Source of the DNA: an uncultured Bacteroidota bacterium
GTDB lineage: Bacteria; Bacteroidota; Bacteroidia; Flavobacteriales; Flavobacteriaceae
Assembly: GCA_903837025.1 (NCBI GenBank)
Contig: CAILTC010000182.1
Location: 1-5,260, forward strand
Direction of reading: 5' to 3'
Length of the DNA stretch: 5,260 nucleotides
How positions within the stretch are numbered: the first letter of the stretch is position 1; each line of letters starts with the position of its first letter. Below the pieces are notes generated by a model. It searched no databases. It worked only from the letters and a program-made list of their open reading frames with translations, and was not told the DNA's origin. Made by a program: the position numbers and the translations under genes. Positions 1 through 5,242 of the stretch are shown in pieces.

Positions 1-72
1 ATGCCGTGTATTTTACAAGAAAAAATAGAATATAACTCAAACAAAACACTGTTTTTAATATTTAACCCTTAT

Positions 73-129
73 TTCCTGTTATTTTAAAAAGTTATGCCGT
101 TATTTTGAATAGATATGCCGTTATTTTGA
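73..129 (+). repeat. Phased 21-bp direct repeats, possible regulator-binding iterons
   Basis: The 15-mer ATGCCGTTATTTTGA occurs identically at 94-108 and 115-129, a start-to-start distance of 21 bp. A degenerate copy (11 of 15 positions the same) lies at 73-87, exactly another 21 bp upstream. A spacing of 21 bp is two turns of B-DNA, which would put the copies on the same helix face, as in arrays bound by a regulator. A related but imperfect ATGCCGT sits at position 1, out of phase. No dyad symmetry is visible within a unit. A regulatory role is inferred only; a simple local duplication would give the same picture. The array lies about 320-370 bp upstream of moeA, which is rather distant for a direct promoter effect on that gene. 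Confidence 0.5.
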
Positions 130-144
130 CTACTCCAAATTTTT

Positions 145-184
145 TCAAGAATAAGAAAAGTTTGTATTTCTTTGTCAAGAATAA
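145..184 (+). repeat. Direct repeat TCAAGAATAA, 30-bp spacing
   Basis: The 10-mer TCAAGAATAA is found at 145-154 and again at 175-184, 30 bp apart, just downstream of the 21-bp repeats. In DNA this AT-rich a single 10-bp match can arise by chance, so it is weak evidence for anything. I list it because it adds to the repeat density of this non-coding segment. Confidence 0.3.
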
Positions 185-374
185 TTGATTGAAATTTTTC
201 ACGGCCTTTTACCCTTTATTAGAATAGATTCATCAAAGTCTAATTTTGTTTTCCGTTTTAATTTTCGATTAAATTTTTTTAATTCGGAGTATTATATTAA
301 ACATGCTAACATAGCAGTAAAAAAGAGAAGAAATAATCTTCGGAAAAAGTACAAAAAAAAATTATTCCTTTTTC

Positions 375-406
375 TTGTGGGTAGTACTTATATTTACTTA
401 TATTTG
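375..406 (+). promoter_or_regulatory. Candidate Bacteroidota-type promoter for the moeA operon
   Basis: TATATTTG at 399-406 matches the TAnnTTTG -7 box of Bacteroidota primary-sigma promoters, and TTG at 375-377 serves as the -33 element with a 21-nt spacer, within the range described for Flavobacterium. Transcription would start around 411-414, leaving a leader of roughly 33 nt before the moeA ATG. The -7 box lies in the second copy of a 10-bp tandem repeat, ACTTATATTT, at 386-395 and 396-405. The first copy gives TATATTTA, which lacks the final G. The position directly before the first gene of a co-directional cluster supports the call. Sequence match only; no experimental support. Confidence 0.5.
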
Positions 407-424
407 CATAAGTATTTTTACTTA
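385..424. promoter_or_regulatory. TACTTA/TAAGTA operator-like symmetry over the promoter
   Basis: A 16-bp perfect palindrome, TAAGTATTTTTACTTA, occupies 409-424 (6-bp arms, 4-bp centre) and would cover the predicted transcription start. The arm sequence TACTTA also occurs at 385-390 and 395-400. The copy at 395-400 faces TAAGTA at 409-414 as an inverted pair separated by 8 bp, bracketing the -7 box. Such symmetry around the -7 box and start site is what a repressor operator would look like. The elements are AT-rich and short, so chance is a real alternative, and I do not recognise the motif as that of a known regulator. Confidence 0.3.
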
Positions 425-445
425 GTTATTACAAATTAATCGAAT

Positions 446-1618
446 ATGATACAAGTCGAACAAGCCTTAGCCATTATTGAAAATAATTGTCCAAAGATGC
501 CCATTAGAAAAATCAAAGTGCGTAAATCACTTGGTTTTATTTTGGCGGAAGCCATTTATTCCCCAATAGATATGCCTCCGTTTCGACAATCAGCAATGGA
601 TGGTTTTGCTTTTTTGCATAGTGAATTAACACAATTTGAGGTAATCGGCACTTCGCAAGCGGGCGATTATTCGAACATTGCACTCGAAAAAAATCAAGCA
701 ATCCGAATATTTACAGGTGCTTATGTTCCTGATAATTTAGATACGGTCGTTATGCAAGAACACACTACTGTAGATGATAACACTATAACAATCGATAAAA
801 TGCCGCTCTGTTTTGCCAATGTCAGAAACCAAGGAGAACAAATAAAAGAGAATCAATTGGTTCTTGAAAAAGGTACCTCAATTAATCCTGCTGCAATTGG
901 TTTTTTAGCCTGTTTGGGCATAACCGAAATTGCGGTGTATGCCAAACCAAAAGTCGCTATTGTAGTTACTGGAAACGAATTGGTCAAACCCGGAAATCAT
1001 TTGCCAAAAGGCAAAATTTACGAAAGCAATTCGATTATGCTTGAAACTGCTTTGAGAGGAATTGGAATTCAAAAAACAGCCACTTTCAATGTAAAAGACA
1101 ATTTAAAAGCTACGAAAAAAGTACTCAAAAACTGCCTTTCTGATTTTGATGTTGTTTTGGTTTCTGGAGGAATTTCGGTTGGCGATTATGATTTTGTAAA
1201 AGAAGCACTGTTATCTAATGGTGTTGAAGAATTATTCTATAAAATCAACCAAAAGCCCGGTAAACCACTGTTTTTTGGTAAAAAAGACGAAACAATTGTT
1301 TTTGCTTTGCCTGGAAATCCTGCTTCTACTTTGACCAGTTTTTATGTTTATGTACTTGCCGCCTTAAAAAAAAGAATGGGTTTTGAAGCAATTAATTTAC
1401 CGAAAATAAAACGGAAAATCAATATTGATTTTACCAACACATCCGAAAAAACCTTGTTCCTAAAAGCGTTTTATAACGAAGAAAAAGTGAGCATATTAGA
1501 AAGTCAAAGTTCGGCAATGTTGAATACTTTTGCCTTGGCAAATGCTTTCGTATGTGTGCCATACGATCAGGAAAATATCAAAAAAGACCAAGAAGTAATG
1601 GTTATTCCCATTAATTAA
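446..1618 (+). CDS. moeA: Molybdopterin molybdenumtransferase MoeA
   Basis: MoeA carries out molybdate insertion into adenylylated molybdopterin, giving Moco in the cytoplasm. The 390-residue product has the usual length and domain order. Visible family motifs are PPFRQSAMDGFAF at residues 44-56 (usual form PPFxxSAMDGxA, with its conserved Asp), RIFTGAYVP at 87-95, TGNEL at 175-179, SGGISVGDYDF at 240-250 in the MoCF/MogA-like domain, KPGKPLFF at 270-277 and LPGNPAST at 288-295. The C-terminal beta-barrel domain IV is present (from about 320), with QSSAMLNTFALANAF near 353-367. The ATG at 446 begins the usual N-terminal VEQAL-type helix, so the start is well placed although no Shine-Dalgarno sequence is seen, as is normal for this phylum. 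It is the first gene after the candidate promoter, and the next gene follows after 11 nt. All conserved motifs are intact, so it should be functional. Confidence 0.96.
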   Translation: MIQVEQALAIIENNCPKMPIRKIKVRKSLGFILAEAIYSPIDMPPFRQSAMDGFAFLHSELTQFEVIGTSQAGDYSNIALEKNQAIRIFTGAYVPDNLDTVVMQEHTTVDDNTITIDKMPLCFANVRNQGEQIKENQLVLEKGTSINPAAIGFLACLGITEIAVYAKPKVAIVVTGNELVKPGNHLPKGKIYESNSIMLETALRGIGIQKTATFNVKDNLKATKKVLKNCLSDFDVVLVSGGISVGDYDFVKEALLSNGVEELFYKINQKPGKPLFFGKKDETIVFALPGNPASTLTSFYVYVLAALKKRMGFEAINLPKIKRKINIDFTNTSEKTLFLKAFYNEEKVSILESQSSAMLNTFALANAFVCVPYDQENIKKDQEVMVIPIN

Positions 1619-1629
1619 AATGGATAATT

Positions 1630-2373
1630 ATGACACTAATAAACAATGATTTTCTAATTCTATTCTGCCTATTGCTAGCGGTAATTGCGTTTTTGTACGC
1701 AAGCGTTGGTCATGGCGGTGCTTCGGGATATTTGGCTTTGATGTCGATTTGCGCATTTCCCATTTATATCCTGAAACCCTCTGCCCTATTGCTCAATTTG
1801 TTTGTTTCTGGAATTTCATTTTTCTTTTATTATAAAAAGGATTTTTTCAAACCAAAACTCTTTTATCCTTTTGCGATAACCTCTGTACCTGCTGCTTTTA
1901 TTGGCGGAATGATTCCATTAGAGAATACTATTTACAAAATAATAGTAGGATTGATTTTGATTCTAGCCGCTTTACGATTGTTTGGTTTATTCAATAACAA
2001 AGAAAAAGAGGTTACTAAAATAAATATTCCTTTGGCAATGGCAATTGGTTTCGGAATTGGTTTATTGTCTGGAATGCTAGGAATTGGTGGCGGAGTTATC
2101 CTGAGTCCAATTTTGCTACTTTTAGGATGGGCAACGTTAAAAGAAACGGCTGCAATATCTAGTTTGTTTATCTTTGTGAATTCGATTGCTGGACTTTCGG
2201 GCTATTTATTGGATGGGAAAAGCATTCCTACAGAATCGTTTTATTTGGTTCCGATTGCTGTTTTTGGCGGAATGTTAGGCGCTTATTATGGAAGTGGTCT
2301 ATTTTCGAACAAGGTTTTAAAATATGTATTGGCAACCGTAATATTGATGGCGAGTATCAAGTTGATTGTCTGA
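1630..2373 (+). CDS. TauE/SafE (TSUP) family membrane permease
   Basis: The 247-residue product is an integral inner-membrane protein of the TauE/SafE family (also called TSUP), whose studied members move sulfur-containing or other small anions such as sulfite, sulfoacetate or thiosulfate. About eight hydrophobic segments are visible, in two related halves. Each half starts with a glycine-rich motif: SVGHGGASGYLAL at residues 25-37 and LSGMLGIGGGVILSPIL at 146-162. The second is the classic GxxGxGGGxxxxP form; the first is a variant with His and no proline. A charged cytoplasmic loop (NNKEKEV, about 122-128) separates the halves. Length is normal for the family. It sits 11 nt after moeA and 16 nt before mobA, so it is almost certainly co-transcribed with Moco genes. 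The substrate cannot be read from sequence. Molybdate, sulfite/sulfate or nitrite are reasonable guesses from context, and none is proven. The family call is firm; the substrate is open. Confidence 0.9.
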   Translation: MTLINNDFLILFCLLLAVIAFLYASVGHGGASGYLALMSICAFPIYILKPSALLLNLFVSGISFFFYYKKDFFKPKLFYPFAITSVPAAFIGGMIPLENTIYKIIVGLILILAALRLFGLFNNKEKEVTKINIPLAMAIGFGIGLLSGMLGIGGGVILSPILLLLGWATLKETAAISSLFIFVNSIAGLSGYLLDGKSIPTESFYLVPIAVFGGMLGAYYGSGLFSNKVLKYVLATVILMASIKLIV

Positions 2374-2389
2374 TTTTTAAGAAACAAAA

Positions 2390-2962
2390 ATGAAAATATC
2401 AATTCTTTGTGGTGGAAAAAGTAGCCGAATGCAATCTGAAAAAGGCTTGGTTTTATACCAAAATAAAGCTTTTATCGAACATATTATTGATGCGGTTTTG
2501 CCAATTTCGAGAAACATTCAATTGATTACCAATGGAAGCTATTACGATTATTTAAAATATAATGTGGTTAAAGACCTTATCATTGACAAAGGCCCAATTG
2601 GCGGAATATATTCAGCTTTGACCCAATCAGAAACGGAATTGAATTTGATTTTGAGTTGTGATATTCCGTTAATTTCGACCGAAATAGTATTGGAATTGAT
2701 AGCAAACCACAACTCCAATTTTGATGCAACTCTTTTTGAAGATGCCCATAGAATTCATCCTTTGATCGGAATTTATTCAAAAAATTGTTTGCCAATTCTA
2801 AAAAAAGCTATCGATGAAGATGATTTAAAAATGATGCATTTTCTTTCGAAAATAAGCCTTCAAAAATTAAATGTTGATGAACCTAAAAGCCATTTATTTA
2901 AAAATATAAATACAATTGCCGAATTAAACGAACTGAACAATAACGAATACAAAATAGCATGA
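2390..2962 (+). CDS. mobA: Molybdenum cofactor guanylyltransferase MobA
   Basis: MobA transfers GMP from GTP to molybdenum cofactor, producing the MGD form used by DMSO-reductase-family enzymes such as assimilatory nitrate reductases. The 190-residue product has the nucleotidyltransferase layout. An N-terminal GTP-binding loop, ILCGGKSSRMQSEKGL, lies at residues 5-20 (usual LAGGxSxRMGxDKAL; here Cys replaces Ala and Glu-Lys replaces Asp-Lys). GPIGGIYSAL is at 68-77, the metal-binding SCDIPLIS at 89-96, HPLIGIYS at 123-130, and the C-terminal NINTIAELNEL at 172-182 matches the usual NINTPEDL. Length is close to that of E. coli MobA. The ATG at 2390 puts the loop right at the N terminus, as in the family. 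Its TGA stop overlaps the cobA ATG (ATGA), suggesting translational coupling. A CTP-using paralogue (MocA) is the main alternative, but the shape fits MobA better. Confidence 0.9.
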   Translation: MKISILCGGKSSRMQSEKGLVLYQNKAFIEHIIDAVLPISRNIQLITNGSYYDYLKYNVVKDLIIDKGPIGGIYSALTQSETELNLILSCDIPLISTEIVLELIANHNSNFDATLFEDAHRIHPLIGIYSKNCLPILKKAIDEDDLKMMHFLSKISLQKLNVDEPKSHLFKNINTIAELNELNNNEYKIA

Positions 2963-3756
2963 CAACTACAAAAAAATCAAAACTAACCATTGTGGGCGCA
3001 GGTCCAGGAGATGTAGAACTGATTACTTTAAAGGCAATAAAAGCAATAAAAGCTGCCGATGTAATCTTGTATGATGCGCTTGTCAACGAAGAATTATTGC
3101 ACTATGCAACTACTTCAGAAATCATTTTTGTAGGCAAACGTTTGGGCTGCCACGCCTATAGCCAAGACCAAATTAACGAACTTATCGTTACGATGGCAAA
3201 TCGTTTTGGTCATGTGGTCCGTTTAAAAGGGGGTGATCCCTTTGTATTTGGTCGAGGAAGCGAAGAGATTGCTTATGCGCAACAATTTGGATTAGAAACT
3301 GCCATTGTTCCCGGAATTTCGTCGGCTTTGGGAGTGCCCGCATCAAACGGAATTAGCCTGACACAAAGAGGAATTTCCGAAAGTTTTTGGGTCATTACCG
3401 GAACAACTTCGGATCATAAACTATCCAAAGATGTAACTTTGGCTTCGCAATCCTCGGCGACCGTGGTTATCTTAATGGGAATGAATAAATTGGAGGAGAT
3501 TATTTCGATTTATCAAAATAACCGAACCGATGATTTGCCCGTAGCCATTATTCAAAACGGAACCAAAGATTCCCAAAAAAAAGTGATTGGTTCAATCCAT
3601 TCGATTCAGGAAATGGTTCATAAACATCAAATTTCGTCCCCAGCAATTATTATTATTGGCGAAGTGGTACAACATTCCTCTGCCTTATCGTCATATTTTA
3701 AGTGCGAATATTCCGAAGATGAATTTGTTTTTCAAAACTTAAATCTAATCGAATGA
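2959..3756 (+). CDS. cobA: Uroporphyrinogen-III C-methyltransferase (SUMT)
   Basis: This enzyme methylates uroporphyrinogen III twice with S-adenosylmethionine to give precorrin-2, the branch point to siroheme and cobalamin. The 265-residue product is a stand-alone SUMT, not the CysG fusion. Visible motifs are VGAGPGDVELITLKA at residues 12-26, DVILYDALV at 34-42, VVRLKGGDPFVFGRGSEE at 86-103, VPGISSALGVPASNGISLTQRG at 117-138, WVITGT at 144-149, LMGM at 172-175 and PVAIIQNGT at 194-202. The usual GIPLTHR is GISLTQR here, a mild substitution. A 9-bp tandem repeat (GCAATAAAA at 3034-3042 and 3043-3051) encodes AIKAIKA in a variable helix. It overlaps mobA and moaD by 4 nt on either side. No dehydrogenase/ferrochelatase gene for siroheme is in the window. 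Placement among Moco genes points to siroheme for a nitrite or sulfite reductase, which is inference. Confidence 0.94.
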   Translation: MTTTKKSKLTIVGAGPGDVELITLKAIKAIKAADVILYDALVNEELLHYATTSEIIFVGKRLGCHAYSQDQINELIVTMANRFGHVVRLKGGDPFVFGRGSEEIAYAQQFGLETAIVPGISSALGVPASNGISLTQRGISESFWVITGTTSDHKLSKDVTLASQSSATVVILMGMNKLEEIISIYQNNRTDDLPVAIIQNGTKDSQKKVIGSIHSIQEMVHKHQISSPAIIIIGEVVQHSSALSSYFKCEYSEDEFVFQNLNLIE

Positions 3757-3989
3757 TACACCTCAAATATTTTGGTGCAATTGCCGAAGAAACCAAAAGT
3801 CAAGAAGAAGTATTTCCGTTTTCGGAGATGAATTTACAGCAATTAATAGACGAATTAGAACAAAAATATCAGTTGAAAAAGCTGTCTTTTAGTGTTGCTG
3901 TCAATCAAAAAATAATTCAGGATTTGGATAATTATGAATTAAAATCTAATGATATTATTGCTTTGCTACCACCATTTGCTGGAGGTTAA
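3753..3989 (+). CDS. moaD: Molybdopterin synthase sulfur carrier subunit MoaD
   Basis: MoaD is the small ubiquitin-fold protein that carries sulfur as a C-terminal thiocarboxylate and gives it to the dithiolene of molybdopterin within the MoaD-MoaE synthase. The 78-residue product begins with a beta-strand containing the family YFG (residues 6-8), continues through the helix NLQQLIDELEQKY (27-39) and ends LLPPFAGG. The terminal Gly-Gly, essential for adenylylation and thiocarboxylation, is intact at 77-78, and PPFAGG closely matches the usual PPVAGG/PPFAGG. The length is normal. The ATG overlaps the cobA stop by 4 nt. The gene that should activate it, the MoeB-type enzyme, is next but lies beyond a 163-nt gap holding a palindrome. 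ThiS is an alternative for a Gly-Gly protein of this size, but the YFG start and the PPFAGG end favour MoaD. Confidence 0.94.
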   Translation: MIHLKYFGAIAEETKSQEEVFPFSEMNLQQLIDELEQKYQLKKLSFSVAVNQKIIQDLDNYELKSNDIIALLPPFAGG

Positions 3990-4007
3990 TACCTAAAGTT
4001 AAGTTTT

Positions 4008-4085
4008 TTTTGTCATTTCGACGAAAGAGAAATCACATAACGAGAGCAACTTATGTGATTTCTCCCGAAGGTCGAAATGACAAAA
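4008..4085. repeat. Long imperfect palindrome, REP-like dispersed element
   Basis: A two-part inverted repeat follows moaD. The outer arms are TTTTGTCATTTCGAC at 4008-4022 and its perfect reverse complement at 4071-4085 (15 bp). The inner arms are GAGAAATCACATAA at 4027-4040 and TTATGTGATTTCTC at 4051-4064 (14 bp, perfect). They are separated by an asymmetric interior loop (GAAA at 4023-4026; CCGAAG at 4065-4070) and a 10-nt terminal loop at 4041-4050. As RNA or single-stranded DNA it would fold into one long hairpin. The first arm recurs at the right end of the window (5243-5259), so the element is repeated in this genome. I associate intergenic palindromes starting TGTCATTTCGACGAA with Flavobacterium genomes, from memory and not from a search. 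Such REP-like units can stabilise mRNA ends, terminate transcription or be moved by REP-associated transposases. Confidence 0.85.
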
Positions 4086-4099
4086 CCATATTTTTTTTT
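4008..4099 (+). terminator. Possible transcription terminator or mRNA-end hairpin after moaD
   Basis: The palindrome forms a long stem 18 nt after the moaD stop. The stem is followed by CCATA and then nine T residues at 4091-4099. A hairpin followed by a U-run is the layout of an intrinsic terminator, but the T-run starts 5 nt past the stem base and the stem is AT-rich with an interior loop, so its efficiency is doubtful. Partial read-through into moeB, or mainly a 3'-end protecting role for the moeA-moaD message, are equally possible. Confidence 0.35.
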
Positions 4100-4114
4100 A
4101 CTTAATAACATTGG

Positions 4115-4140
4115 TTAAAGCCCCAAATGGGGAATTTTAA
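4115..4140 (+). promoter_or_regulatory. Small hairpin just upstream of the moeB start
   Basis: CCCCAAATGGGG at 4121-4132 forms a 4-bp GC stem with a 4-nt loop. TTAAA at 4115-4119 and TTTAA at 4136-4140 can extend it across a small asymmetric bulge. The structure ends 12 nt before the moeB ATG, close enough to affect ribosome access. It could also be the tail of the repeat-containing spacer without function. Runs of four C and four G stand out in this AT-rich spacer, which is the main reason to record it. Confidence 0.3.
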
Positions 4141-4152
4141 AACAAAATATTT

Positions 4153-5214
4153 ATGGAAACTACACGATACAACCGACAAATCATTCTTCCCGAAATAGGA
4201 ACAAGCGGACAAGAAAAATTAGAAAAGGCAAAAGTTTTGATCATTGGTCTTGGCGGATTGGGTTCGGCAGTTTTGCCGTATTTGGTTGCAGCTGGCGTAG
4301 GTGAAATTGGGATTATGGATGATGATCGTATCGACATTTCTAATTTGCAGCGCCAAGTAATTTATAAAGATAGCTCGGTAGGAAAAAGCAAAGTTTTGGA
4401 AGCAGCAGCAATGGCTTTGGCACTAAATCCTTCGATAAAAATCAATGCCATTTTCGAAAAATTAGAGGCAACCAATGCTATTTCACTATTCGATCAGTAT
4501 GATATTATAGTCGATGCCACCGATAATTTGAACACCAAATATTTGATAAATGATGTATCTTGCATAACCAATAAGCCTTTTGTTTATGGTTCGATTTATC
4601 GATTTGAAGGGCAAGTTTCGGTTTTTAATTACCAAAATGGTCCCACATTGAGATGTGTTTTTCCCGAAGAATCTGCCATAACAAGCAGCTGTAATGAAGC
4701 TGGAGTTTTAGGCGTTTCGGTTGGAATAATCGGAATGTTTCAAGCTAACGAAGTGCTAAAAATGATTCTAGGTATTGGAGAAGTATTATCAGGTAAATTA
4801 CTTATTTATAATACTTTGACCAACGAACAACAAAAACATGAATTTTCTAAAATCCAAACCAAAACAATAGATCAATCGTTTTTAGAAAATAAATATTTTA
4901 CGAATAAAAACACTCTTTTTGAAATTGACGCAGCTCAAGCTTTGGAACAAATAAACAATCCCGAAGTGCTATTTCTTGATGTTCGAAATTTTGAAGAACA
5001 CCCCAAAATAACTTTCGAAAATAGTATTCAGATTCCTTTGGATCATTTAGAAACGGAACTGCATCAATTAGATAATACAAAAGAAATTTTTGTATTTTGT
5101 CAGTCTGGGATTAGAAGTAAAATTGCAGTAGAATTATTATTAAAACAAGAATTTAAGAACGTAAAAAGCATCATTGGTGGAGCGAAAATGTTGGATAATT
5201 GCGTTTTAGTATAG
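4153..5214 (+). CDS. moeB: MoeB-type E1-like adenylyltransferase with C-terminal rhodanese domain
   Basis: The 353-residue protein should adenylylate the C-terminal Gly-Gly of MoaD and, through its rhodanese domain, help transfer sulfur to it, like eukaryotic MOCS3. The ThiF/MoeB/HesA domain spans about 1-230. It shows RYNRQIILPEIG at 5-16, the ATP-binding GLGGLG at 32-37, MDDDRIDISNLQRQ at 55-68, VGKSK at 76-80, DATDN at 121-125 and SSCNEAGVLGVSVGIIG at 178-194. The rhodanese domain covers about 255-353 and has LDVRNFEEH at 275-283 and the active-site loop CQSGIRS at 316-322 with its catalytic cysteine. Two things are odd. The usual CxxC before the FPE segment is TLRC (residues 165-168), with only one cysteine, and the second CxxC normally ending the first domain is absent, so the structural zinc site appears lost. 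ThiF is an alternative role, but the neighbouring moaD favours MoeB. The start fits the family N terminus. Confidence 0.92.
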   Translation: METTRYNRQIILPEIGTSGQEKLEKAKVLIIGLGGLGSAVLPYLVAAGVGEIGIMDDDRIDISNLQRQVIYKDSSVGKSKVLEAAAMALALNPSIKINAIFEKLEATNAISLFDQYDIIVDATDNLNTKYLINDVSCITNKPFVYGSIYRFEGQVSVFNYQNGPTLRCVFPEESAITSSCNEAGVLGVSVGIIGMFQANEVLKMILGIGEVLSGKLLIYNTLTNEQQKHEFSKIQTKTIDQSFLENKYFTNKNTLFEIDAAQALEQINNPEVLFLDVRNFEEHPKITFENSIQIPLDHLETELHQLDNTKEIFVFCQSGIRSKIAVELLLKQEFKNVKSIIGGAKMLDNCVLV

Positions 5215-5242
5215 ATTTATTTACTGGAAAAATCTCTGTGAA

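Larger units (their letters stand above)
1..374. other. AT-rich upstream region without a convincing gene
   Basis: This stretch precedes the moeA promoter. It is very rich in A and T, and I find no reading frame in it that looks like a real protein. One frame is open from the left edge to a stop at 85-87 (28 codons starting with ATG at 1). It could be a chance frame or the tail of a gene outside the window, and it has no recognisable motif. A TTG-initiated frame from 185 to 439 encodes a Phe/Lys/Asn/Tyr-rich product typical of translated AT-rich intergenic DNA. What the region does hold are short repeats (73-129 and 145-184), described separately, so it is best read as a regulatory upstream region. 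A TAATTTTG at 241-248 fits the flavobacterial -7 consensus but has no TTG at the right distance upstream, so I do not call a promoter there. Confidence 0.6.

Noticed and set aside
1..87. 28-codon frame beginning ATGCCG at the left edge
   Set aside because: It is too short and featureless to call, and its ATG belongs to a sequence resembling the ATGCCGT repeat. It could be the tail of an upstream gene, but nothing visible supports that.
241..248. TAATTTTG as a second promoter
   Set aside because: It fits the -7 consensus, but no TTG lies 17-23 nt upstream, and such 8-mers are frequent in AT-rich DNA.
185..439. 84-codon frame starting with TTG upstream of moeA
   Set aside because: Its product is dominated by Phe, Lys, Asn, Tyr and Ile as expected of translated AT-rich DNA, has no recognisable motif, uses a rare start, and overlaps the promoter-like boxes.
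3034..3051. 9-bp tandem repeat in cobA as a possible phase-variation site
   Set aside because: A 9-bp unit keeps the frame, there are only two copies, and it encodes a plausible variable helix segment (AIKAIKA).
2580..3086. Minus-strand frames opposite mobA and cobA
   Set aside because: They lie antisense to two well-conserved genes, show no family motifs, and are explained by codon bias of the plus-strand genes.
4008..4085. CRISPR array or insertion-sequence end
   Set aside because: There is a single palindrome with no repeat-spacer pattern, no transposase gene and no visible target duplication. A REP-like dispersed element explains it better.
4137..4337. Minus-strand frame opposite the start of moeB
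   Set aside because: It is antisense to the conserved ATP-binding part of MoeB and its product resembles no protein I recognise.
4898..5080. Minus-strand frame opposite the rhodanese domain
   Set aside because: It is antisense to an intact rhodanese domain, with no motif or start context of its own.
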